64,000 nt of DNA from Hungatella sp. UBA7603 (GTDB lineage Bacteria; Bacillota; Clostridia; Lachnospirales; Lachnospiraceae), in contig DLJZ01000006.1 in the NCBI GenBank assembly GCA_002478865.1, forward strand, positions 124,001 to 188,000, in the 5' to 3' direction. The notes beneath the pieces were generated by a model, which was given only the letters and a program-made list of their open reading frames with translations, did not search any database and was not told where the DNA came from. Position numbers and translations under genes: made by a program. Numbering within the stretch: position 1 is the first letter of the stretch; every line of letters begins with the position of its first letter. Positions 56,211 through 63,762 of this stretch are shown here, piece by piece.

Positions 56211-57020
56211 TTAATTTGTCTGGCTAGAGGACTCCTTGGCACTTTCTGTCTCCTGACCGGTTGTTTCTTTCCCGGTCTCTGACTCTGCCTGAGAGCTTTC
56301 TTCGGTTTCATCTTTCTGGTTCATCAAGGTATGATAAACAGCCAAAAGATTCTCATCAGACTTTAAAGCCTTATCAAGACTTTCATTTACTTCTTTTGCC
56401 AGTTTTTGAACCTCATCGGAACGATTGGCTTCTTCCATCAGTTCAGACTGTTTCTTGTCCGTATCCGCAACCAGATAATAGGTTCCGTCAGCATTCTTCT
56501 TAGCATAACAAACAATAAGACTTGGAGCCAGAGATTCCGCCTGGCGGAACTTTACATCGAACCTAGTGTAAACAAGGTAATCCCCTTCTTCCACACCGGA
56601 AGTTGTATAGCAGACCAGATTTTCATAGCTTTGATAGAACTTAACTTCTTCTTCCAGTCTTGCATTCTGTTTTTCCAGTTCTTCTTTCGGACAACTTCCT
56701 CCATACACAGTAGAAAGCGCTTCTTTATCACAGGTTTTTCTGGCTTTAAAATATGCTTCCATTAATTCCTTGATCTCTGGTACCGCGTCCTTCTTTAAAG
56801 TGATCTCAGCTTTTGGCACTTCTTTTGATCCATTTTCCTCATTACCTACGGAGGAATTCCCTGTTTTTTCTGTTAAATCCTTTTCCTTCTGACCAGGCTT
56901 ATCCAATATAACTACCACGATCATAAGTATTATTACTACCAATGGAATGGTAAGAAATTTCCAATAACGTTTCAATCCGTCCTTGGTACCATTTTTCCAT
57001 TTTTCCAATAAGTGCTTCAT
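56211..57020 (-). CDS. Unknown membrane-anchored protein
   Basis: The 269-residue protein has a basic N-terminus, one membrane segment (about 22-41: FLTIPLVVIILMIVVVILDK), then an extracytoplasmic charged linker, a folded region (about 80-200) with EIKELMEAYFKARKTCDKEA resembling NTF2-like domains, and a C-terminal tail rich in Glu, Ser and Thr. I do not recognise a family. A similar layout is common in Lachnospiraceae envelope proteins of unknown role. Confidence 0.75.
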   Translation of the reverse strand: MKHLLEKWKNGTKDGLKRYWKFLTIPLVVIILMIVVVILDKPGQKEKDLTEKTGNSSVGNEENGSKEVPKAEITLKKDAVPEIKELMEAYFKARKTCDKEALSTVYGGSCPKEELEKQNARLEEEVKFYQSYENLVCYTTSGVEEGDYLVYTRFDVKFRQAESLAPSLIVCYAKKNADGTYYLVADTDKKQSELMEEANRSDEVQKLAKEVNESLDKALKSDENLLAVYHTLMNQKDETEESSQAESETGKETTGQETESAKESSSQTN

Positions 57021-57094
57021 ATCAGCTTGACCTCCTGGAGAAAGAATCTCCTTTCCATTTTAACAAAAAAAACGATAAAAATCAACAAATACTC

Positions 57095-57123
57095 TTGCGC
57101 TTTAAAACATCTTATAGTAGAAT
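57095..57123 (+). promoter_or_regulatory. Promoter of the tRNA-Arg gene
   Basis: TTGCGC (57095-57100) and TAGAAT (57118-57123) are spaced by 17 bases, ten bases before the tRNA 5' end. Confidence 0.75.
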
Positions 57124-57132
57124 GTATAAGAT

Positions 57133-57204
57133 GCATCTGTAGCTCAGTGGATAGAGCAATGGCCTCCGGAGCCGTGTGCGTAGGTTCGATTCCTATCAGA
57201 TGCA
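57133..57204 (+). tRNA. tRNA-Arg (anticodon CCG)
   Basis: The cloverleaf is complete: acceptor stem GCATCTG/CAGATGC, D arm GCTC/GAGC, anticodon stem ATGGC/GCCGT with loop CTCCGGA (anticodon CCG, reads CGG), and T arm GTAGG-TTCGATT-CCTAT. The discriminator base is A and CCA is not encoded. A T-run follows at once. It stands at the left border of the AT-rich, polymerase-bearing region; tRNA genes are frequent integration sites. Confidence 0.97.
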
Positions 57205-58379
57205 CTTTTTGTTTGCTAAAAAATAAATTTTTGAGTTTCCTTTTTTTATAATAAGTTTGAGTTTAATTATGCATGTTTAATCATTTTATATTTAAGATTA
57301 TATATATATTATTTTTATATTTTCTTCTTCAATTGCTTCTTTTATAATGTTTTAATCTTCTTATCTAAGAATATTATGGTTCAATCTTAAACATACTTCT
57401 TTATCTTATTAAGCCCCCTCATTAATTATCAAATAAAATATCACATAAACAAGATAGATTTTGTTTTGATCCATTCAACATTAAAATAAGATTTCTATAT
57501 AAATAAAGCGTATGATTAATATTATTTCTTATGACTATACTCTTTTTCATTTTTATAATAGACAGAAAAATTATCTAAAATTATAATTATCTCTAATATA
57601 GCAAACAACTTTGTTTCATCGCTACAGCTTACATTTTATTTATAAGATACCCCATATAGAGCAATATTTCTAAATAGTGCGCACCTACATAACTTATGTA
57701 TAATATATAATAATTATTACATGCATGTATTGTTATGATTCTGGAAATTCCGACATTTCATCTTGATTCTTACCCCATAAACTAATATAGAACAGAAAAA
57801 ATATATTTTCACCTCTTTACTTCAATTGCTTTTAAATATCATGGACTAACTGAGATTCACAATATCTACAAAACTTCTAACGCTACAGTATATTTAGACC
57901 TGTCCTCGTTTTATGCCTTTTTTACGAAAAAACCACTTATTGTTTTGATCCGAAATATAATAATACTTATGAAGCAATTTATTTCCTTCAAATTGATAAG
58001 AGGTTATTAAAAAATTAAATATCAAGCAAAAAAGTTAAAATAATTCAGATATCAATTTTAATATATTAATCTAAAAAAAGTAAAATTTATAAAAAATCCC
58101 TCTTATCTACTATATAGATATAGCTTAGGACTCTAATGGTATTTTAAAAATACTATTGTTGGATAAAAAACAAATAGTGTTAAATTAAATTTTAAATATT
58201 ATTTTATTTGTGGTTTTATAATTAGAAAAATAATAAAAGACTTGAGAAGGTTAAGAAAGAAATTAATTACTATGGTAAAAAAAATAATTATGTTTCTGAT
58301 TTAAAATCATAAATTAACTAAGTACAACGTTTGAACACTCTTCCCTTTCTTGCTAGGAATTAGCTTAAATTCCTTTAAT

Positions 58380-58410
58380 CACCACGGCTATAAACGATAT
58401 AGCCGTGGTG
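58380..58410. repeat. 13-bp perfect inverted repeat in the AT-rich region
   Basis: CACCACGGCTATA and TATAGCCGTGGTG pair perfectly around a 5-base loop. It stands out as GC-containing sequence in an AT-rich setting. No T-run follows, so it may be a protein-binding site, a recombination site or a relic terminator. Confidence 0.75.
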
Positions 58411-58532
58411 TATTCATAAAAATGTTTTATTATGATTCATAGTAAGATTCATATATAACCTATATCATTTATGAAAACACCCGGGGTGATTATAAAAATT
58501 TGCTCTATATAAAATTTATAAATAAACTTTAC

Positions 58533-58650
58533 CGCAGCAACTCGGTTGACACTGATAACGCTGCTGTTCATGTAAAGCATGAGTAAGATGATCCGTCACA
58601 GGCGTCTATACTTAAGTTATGAAGTATTCTACTTCCTTGTGCCTGACTAC
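58533..58650. ncRNA. Candidate structured RNA in the AT-rich region
   Basis: This stretch has balanced composition and several nested pairings on the plus strand: GCAGC with GCTGC (58534-58565), TCATG/CATGA (58568-58582), and CAGGC/GCCTG (58599-58644) enclosing ATACTT/AAGTAT (58608-58626). It has no open frame. It may be a small RNA or the remnant of an RNA gene; the strand and function are not established. Confidence 0.35.
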
Positions 58651-59203
58651 CTGCTCGAATAATCATTCTTTTCCAATTCTTCTGTCTACGCATCTATCCT
58701 ACCAAAAATATTAATAAAGGATAAGTTAGTGTAGTGTTTTATCTCGAATTAGAATCTAACACTTTTATTGTGCCTATTTCTTTAGATTCATATTCCTCTT
58801 TTTATATAGCCAGTTATATCCAAACTATATGGTATTGTAAAGTCAGAATCAAGTCTCCCAACTTAATGATTCCGGCTTTTTTAATTAAAAAAATTAATTT
58901 TACGAAGACTTCCTATGCTTGTTATTTTTATTTACCAGACTCAAATTGAAGCCCTATTTTAAAATACAAGTTCAAATAATAGTCTAATAGGCATCATAGC
59001 CTACTTCTATTCGACAAGAAATAATATTAACAGTTTGCTACTATTCATTCTGCCCTTTAGCAGAACATCCACAAATTCTTTTCACATGTCCGCATCTTTA
59101 TTCGAACGTATGTTCTTTATGTATCATATCACCCTAACCTATTTTCGTCAAGTGTTGTATTATTATTTATTAGATGCAATTCTAATCTTATTATACTCAT
59201 TAG

Positions 59204-59236
59204 AAAAAAAGCTAGATTTATCGGTTCAGCTAGCTT
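59204..59236 (-). terminator. Minus-strand terminator-like hairpin
   Basis: On the minus strand AAGCTAG and CTAGCTT pair around an intervening loop and are followed by a run of T residues. No minus-strand gene is visible upstream of it. Confidence 0.5.
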
Positions 59237-59444
59237 AATTGACTTAGTGCACCTAGTTATCTTAATTTAGATGTTTTACACGCAAGATCCATCCCCCTAA
59301 TTCTTGTTTTTCTGTTGATTGATCCCACTCCCCACTAACATAAAGTAAATTACCTTTTTTCTCTGAAAACACCTAACAACCCTATTATTTCAATACAGTT
59401 TTTCTACTACACCAGATACCGTTTTACTTAATTTTAATGCACCG

Positions 59445-59473
59445 TTGACAAATTGTCTACAACATGTTAGTAT
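59445..59473 (+). promoter_or_regulatory. Promoter of the polymerase operon
   Basis: TTGACA (59445-59450) and TAGTAT (59468-59473) are spaced by 17 bases. The -35 overlaps the palindrome GACAA-A-TTGTC (59447-59457), a likely operator. A leader of about 165 bases precedes the first gene. Confidence 0.75.
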
Positions 59474-59644
59474 GGCATCACAAGAAAATATTAACTGTAT
59501 TTTATTTTACTATGCTCTCCCATTTCACAAATTTCTTTTCCATTTCTGCCTCCCATGCCAATTTATATCTTCAGGGGATGTTCCATTTTCGCGCCCTTAA
59601 GATACAGACATCAGATCAGATGGAAAGGAGAATTAAGCATTATC

Positions 59645-59818
59645 ATGGAGTTTAACAGAGAAACAAAAATCCCCACCAGGGAAGAATTTCACAGAATGTA
59701 TGCAGGCGAAATCAGCGTTAGTGATTTCTGCACGCATCAGTCAAAAAAGCGCAAAGTACCTCAATATACTCTGACCGAACGAAAGCTTCAGTCAAAGAGC
59801 AAAAACCTGCACCCATAA
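59645..59818 (+). CDS. Small protein, first gene of the polymerase operon
   Basis: The 57-residue protein begins MEFNRETKIPTREEFHRMYA and has a basic C-terminal half (QSKKRKVPQYTLTERKLQSK). No motif is recognised; size and charge would suit a nucleic-acid-binding accessory protein. AAAGGAG lies 14 bases before the ATG, rather far; an in-frame ATT (59639) lies at the ideal 8 bases and could be the true start. The polymerase gene begins 53 bases after its stop. Confidence 0.6.
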   Translation: MEFNRETKIPTREEFHRMYAGEISVSDFCTHQSKKRKVPQYTLTERKLQSKSKNLHP

Positions 59819-59871
59819 AACACCATATGTTTCACCATAAATAAGAACCATTGAATCAAGGGGGGATATCC

Positions 59872-62646
59872 TTGGCAAAGGAAAAATCATGCCATAAATT
59901 CATTTACAAACTACCCAGCAAACGTCTTGCCAAAGCGGACTGGAATCTCAATTTACCAATACATACGGCACTTAAAAATAAAAATGATGTGGTAGCACTT
60001 AGCGATAGCCAGCTTTTACGCTGGATCTGTGAGCTAAATGGGATTAAAGATCTGGATCTGGAGGTAAGGTCCATTCAATCCCAAATCAAACATCAAAAGA
60101 AATTACCAAAAAGCGAAGCAACTAAAAACAAGATAAGAGAATTATACAAAAATCTATATTCCCTTCAATATCAGAAGGATTATGTATGTATCATCATGAA
60201 CACAAAAAAAGACTATTTAAGAGCAAACAAAGGATTTACCATTAACCAATTCCATTACCGCAGACTTTTAGGAACCAACGGTGGCATTAAAAAATCTACC
60301 ATAACCTATGTGGGAAGTTCCATATATGATGAAATAAAGAAACGTATGGATAATGGAAGGAATCTAAACAAGCCTCTCATTCCAGCTAAACTGGAAGCTT
60401 ATCAGGCCTTAATCTGCAGCAGCTCCATTCCGGTAACCATGCCAAGAATTGCAATTGTAAAGGATTGCGTTGTAACATTTAAAGAAGATGTGATTCTAAT
60501 TCAAGATGGTATCAAAGATGAGCCTGAGATGACACGTGAGAAAGACTACGAAATTACTTATTGCGATTCCGACGGATATGGCCTAATGTCTCCGGAATAT
60601 TCCATCATCGTAAACAGGGATCTTCATGGAGAAGCCTCCAACGGGGAAACAATTACAGGAATCAATACCCGCTTTGCCTGGACCAAAGGTATGCTTTTCA
60701 CCTTTGATTTCAAAAAATTTGCCAAGGAAGTGAACCAGGAAAATTATACATTTTACGATGCCTGGGGTACCTCCAGAGATATTCGAGATTATGACGTCAT
60801 ACTTACCACCTCCATGGTAAAGCTGTGGGATTCCTATGATAGCCTGGAGCATTTTTTGCAAAGCTCCGTGGAAAACCATTATGAGTTCTCCGTTTCCAAA
60901 ACAACTCCAAGCAAGCTGGAACATGTGAGAAATGCCAACTACCAGTTTCTACAGACCTTTGAATTTACAGAGGAGGAGCTCTATGATCTTTGTGAACCTA
61001 CAATCCGGGAAATCAAAGATGTTCTTTTTGATGACTGGCGTAAAACAATTGTATTTCTAAAAGGGATGCATCTTGATGAATCTCAGGCAGACAGTTGGGA
61101 GCACGATTTTATAAAAGCATTGATGATAGATAAGCAAATGGCTAAGGATCCCTTTGTAGTCGGAAAGATCTACAACATGATCCATAAGAGAATCCAAATG
61201 GCTGCAAAAGGATCTATAACGTTGACCGGAAATTTCGCTATTGTCTCCGGTGACCCCTACTCTCTCGCCCAATCTATCTTCGGACTTCCAGTCACCGGAC
61301 TTTTAAAAGCAGGTGAGGTTTACCATTCTTACTGGAAAGACAAGGGGGCGAAAGAGATTGCCTGTTTTCGTGCTCCCATGACATGTCATAACAACATTAG
61401 AAGACGCAAGGTCGTCCATAGTCCAGAAATGGATGACTGGTATCAATACAACAAGACCAGTATGATTCTTAATTCCTGGGATACCACCTGTGATGCCTTA
61501 AATGGCGCCGATAAAGACAGCGATGCTTTCTTTACCACGGATCATCCGATTATTGTAAGGAACACAAAGAATGCTCCCACCATAGAGTGTGTACAAAAAC
61601 GAGCTGATACAGTCATTCCAGAGGAATCCCATTTCGTACAGGCAAATGTTCTTGCATTTGGAGATGAAATCGGTGCTACCACCAATAAAATTACCGCCAT
61701 GATTGAAATTCAATCTGGTTTTCATAAGGACAGTCAGGAATATAAGGAGTTGGATTACCGGATCATGTGCGGACAGCATTACCAGCAAAACTCCATTGAT
61801 AAAGCAAAAGGTATCCTATCAAAGCCAATGCCAAAACATTGGTACGATCAATCTGCCTGCAAAAAGCTACCAGAAACCAGTGAAGAAGAGAAAAGATATA
61901 AAGAGCTTTGCCTTAGGATCTGTGCGAATAAAAAGCCATATTTCATGAAATACATTTACCCGGATCTTATGACAGAGTATAAAAGCTTCATCAATGACAG
62001 TAACAAGAAATCAATTCGATTGTTTCAGATGTCTATTGAAGAACTAATGGAAAAACAGGATCTATCAACCGATGAAATGAAATTTCTTAACTATCACAAA
62101 GAACTTTTACCCGTTGGAAACCGGCCCTGTACGGTGAACCAGATTTGCTGGCTATTTGAAAAGGAATTCCATAATATCCTACCGAAACAAAAATCGGCTA
62201 CTACCTTTGATTATACTATTTTAAAATCGGGAGCATCGTACAACAAAAATGATTATAAAAAAATCGAAAAGGTAAAAGCCGAATATGATTTGGAAGTTAA
62301 AAACTATCAGTGCCTGGCAAAAACAGAACGTCTGGATAAAGACGAAGTAAGCCTGAACCGAACTATGCTGATTCTTAAATTTAAAGCTGCCTGTGAAGCA
62401 ATCTGCCCCAACGAAAAAGAACTGTGCGACATCTTGCTGGACCTGTGTTATACCACCAGTAAATCAAAGCAATTCGTCTGGGATGTTTGCGGTGAAACGG
62501 TTATCAATAACTTATTAGAAAAGAATCACCATACCATCAATTATCCAGTCAGAACAAGCTCTATAGGCGAATTTGAATTTGCTGGAGAATCATTTGTCAT
62601 GAAACAAAGAGTAGAAAAGGAGGTCGAGGAACCATTATTATTTTAA
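59872..62646 (+). CDS. Single-chain RNA polymerase-like protein (two-barrel, cellular RdRP/QDE-1/YonO type)
   Basis: The 924-residue protein shows, in order, the signature segments of the two-barrel RNA polymerase superfamily as found in eukaryotic RNA-dependent RNA polymerases and phage relatives: CDSDGYGLMSPEYS (residues 231-244; compare the eukaryotic DG-G-IS segment), TRFAWTKGML (266-275; compare the R...KG segment), CFRAPMTCHNNIRR (498-511; compare the R-P...D-R segment) and NGADKDSDAFF (544-554), where D547, D549 and D551 fit the Mg-binding DxDxD triad, with Ser in place of the usual Gly (DxDGD). The N-terminal about 200 residues and the C-terminal about 300 show nothing I recognise. 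The TTG at 59872, six bases after AAGGGGGG, is chosen over the TTG at 59851. It overlaps the zinc-ribbon gene downstream. RNA synthesis from a DNA or RNA template is inferred from motifs only. Confidence 0.8.
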   Translation: MAKEKSCHKFIYKLPSKRLAKADWNLNLPIHTALKNKNDVVALSDSQLLRWICELNGIKDLDLEVRSIQSQIKHQKKLPKSEATKNKIRELYKNLYSLQYQKDYVCIIMNTKKDYLRANKGFTINQFHYRRLLGTNGGIKKSTITYVGSSIYDEIKKRMDNGRNLNKPLIPAKLEAYQALICSSSIPVTMPRIAIVKDCVVTFKEDVILIQDGIKDEPEMTREKDYEITYCDSDGYGLMSPEYSIIVNRDLHGEASNGETITGINTRFAWTKGMLFTFDFKKFAKEVNQENYTFYDAWGTSRDIRDYDVILTTSMVKLWDSYDSLEHFLQSSVENHYEFSVSKTTPSKLEHVRNANYQFLQTFEFTEEELYDLCEPTIREIKDVLFDDWRKTIVFLKGMHLDESQADSWEHDFIKALMIDKQMAKDPFVVGKIYNMIHKRIQMAAKGSITLTGNFAIVSGDPYSLAQSIFGLPVTGLLKAGEVYHSYWKDKGAKEIACFRAPMTCHNNIRRRKVVHSPEMDDWYQYNKTSMILNSWDTTCDALNGADKDSDAFFTTDHPIIVRNTKNAPTIECVQKRADTVIPEESHFVQANVLAFGDEIGATTNKITAMIEIQSGFHKDSQEYKELDYRIMCGQHYQQNSIDKAKGILSKPMPKHWYDQSACKKLPETSEEEKRYKELCLRICANKKPYFMKYIYPDLMTEYKSFINDSNKKSIRLFQMSIEELMEKQDLSTDEMKFLNYHKELLPVGNRPCTVNQICWLFEKEFHNILPKQKSATTFDYTILKSGASYNKNDYKKIEKVKAEYDLEVKNYQCLAKTERLDKDEVSLNRTMLILKFKAACEAICPNEKELCDILLDLCYTTSKSKQFVWDVCGETVINNLLEKNHHTINYPVRTSSIGEFEFAGESFVMKQRVEKEVEEPLLF

Positions 62647-63509
62647 ATGAAAAAGTATATGTGGAACAATTGCTGGAATCTAATCGTCTGGATCTCTCAA
62701 AAACCTACAATACCTTAAGCATGCTTGCCAGATACTACTTCTATATAAAAGGATTTGAGAACAAGGAAATAATTGAAACACTTCATACCTTTATGGAGAA
62801 TCACTACCCCAAATACAATCCAATCGATTGGTCTGATGCAATAGAGTCCTGCGTAAATCGTGCTCCCAAATATCCTTTATGTCAATGTGATGGAATTTGG
62901 GTTACAGATAAGGAGATAGATATCATAGAACGTATTTCCAATAAGGTTCTGGAGCGCCTTGCATTTACTCTCTTATGTCTGGCTAAATTTCGCAATTTTA
63001 GAAACGAGGAGAATCAGAATTGGGTGACCAACAGTGATAGTGAGATCTATAAGCTCGCCTGCATAACCACCACTGCGTATGACAAAGATATTCGTTTTCA
63101 TAAGTTAAGGGAATTAGGTCTCATAGAATTTGCTAACCGTATTAATAATCTCAGCATTCGGGTGTTGTTTGCTGAGGAATCACAAAAAGGCAGGGTATTT
63201 ATTACGGATTTTAGAAAGCTGGGATACGAGTGGAGAACGATCAAAGGCGAGAATTATATCAAATGTGCACAGTGCGATATCCTGGTGAGAAAAACTTCCT
63301 TAAATAAGAAATACTGCAGCAGCTGCGCAAAGCAAAACCCCTACTACTCTCCTATGGAGAAAAAGACAATTACCTGCATTGACTGTAAGGTCACCTTTGA
63401 TGCAGCACCAGCCAGCAGAGAATGCAGATGTAAGGAATGTAAGCTTCATCATAAAAGGGAAATTCAAAAGATGAAAGTAAAACGATATCGCAGCAAAATA
63501 CCAGTGTAA
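62634..63509 (+). CDS. Double zinc-ribbon, prophage-type protein
   Basis: The protein has an N-terminal helical domain (IILNEKVYVEQLLESNRLDL onward), a central part with a winged-helix-like segment (HKLRELGLIEF), and two C-terminal zinc-ribbon motifs: CAQC...CSSC and CIDC...CKEC, ending in a basic tail. I recall closely similar proteins beginning M-I-V/I-L-N-E in clostridial prophages. The first standard start is a GTG at 62661 without a Shine-Dalgarno; an ATT at 62634 lies nine bases after AAAGGAGGT and would give the expected N-terminus (291 residues), so I use it. It overlaps the polymerase end by 13 bases. A partner role in template or promoter binding is inference. Confidence 0.75.
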   Translation: MIILNEKVYVEQLLESNRLDLSKTYNTLSMLARYYFYIKGFENKEIIETLHTFMENHYPKYNPIDWSDAIESCVNRAPKYPLCQCDGIWVTDKEIDIIERISNKVLERLAFTLLCLAKFRNFRNEENQNWVTNSDSEIYKLACITTTAYDKDIRFHKLRELGLIEFANRINNLSIRVLFAEESQKGRVFITDFRKLGYEWRTIKGENYIKCAQCDILVRKTSLNKKYCSSCAKQNPYYSPMEKKTITCIDCKVTFDAAPASRECRCKECKLHHKREIQKMKVKRYRSKIPV

Positions 63510-63656
63510 CCCAGCTCATTTCAAAGTAGAGTTTAAAAATCCCCCTTTAAAACCATTGATTTCACGACGTTCCGTTAGAACGTATGTTCGATTGTAATAT
63601 TTCTAATATGGAAAGGTAGAAAAGATCCAATCCTTTCTCATAACACTCCTTGGCAC

Positions 63657-63697
63657 CGGCAGTCCGATACCGTTTGTGATCGGACTGCCGTTTATAT
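63657..63697 (+). terminator. Terminator of the polymerase operon
   Basis: A 12-bp perfect stem, CGGCAGTCCGAT with ATCGGACTGCCG, encloses a 10-base loop and is followed by TTTATAT. Confidence 0.85.
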
Positions 63698-63762
63698 GTA
63701 CCGGTTGAGAGTATAACAAATATTATGGAATTATGTTTATTTATCAGAAAGAAGGTATTACC

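Larger units (their letters stand above)
57205..59444. other. AT-rich region without convincing genes
   Basis: About 2.2 kb of strikingly AT-rich DNA, unlike the rest of the window. The few open frames (for example at 58734-58949 and 59035-59238) lack Shine-Dalgarno sites and have low-complexity, Ile/Phe/Tyr-rich translations; I do not regard them as genes. It holds hairpins at 58380-58410 and 59204-59236, and a more balanced, structured stretch at 58533-58650. It is probably foreign or decayed DNA. Confidence 0.7.

Noticed and set aside
58734..59238. Two open frames (71 and 67 codons) in the AT-rich region
   Set aside because: No ribosome sites, biased Ile/Phe/Tyr/Ser composition and no motif; frames of this length arise by chance at this composition.
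59464..59655. 63-codon open frame over the leader of the polymerase operon
   Set aside because: It begins before the predicted transcript start and has no ribosome site; the downstream 57-residue ORF in another frame has one.
59872..62646. Reverse transcriptase or viral palm-type RdRP
   Set aside because: No YxDD or GDD palm motif is present; the Asp triad and the other segments fit the double-psi-barrel polymerases instead.
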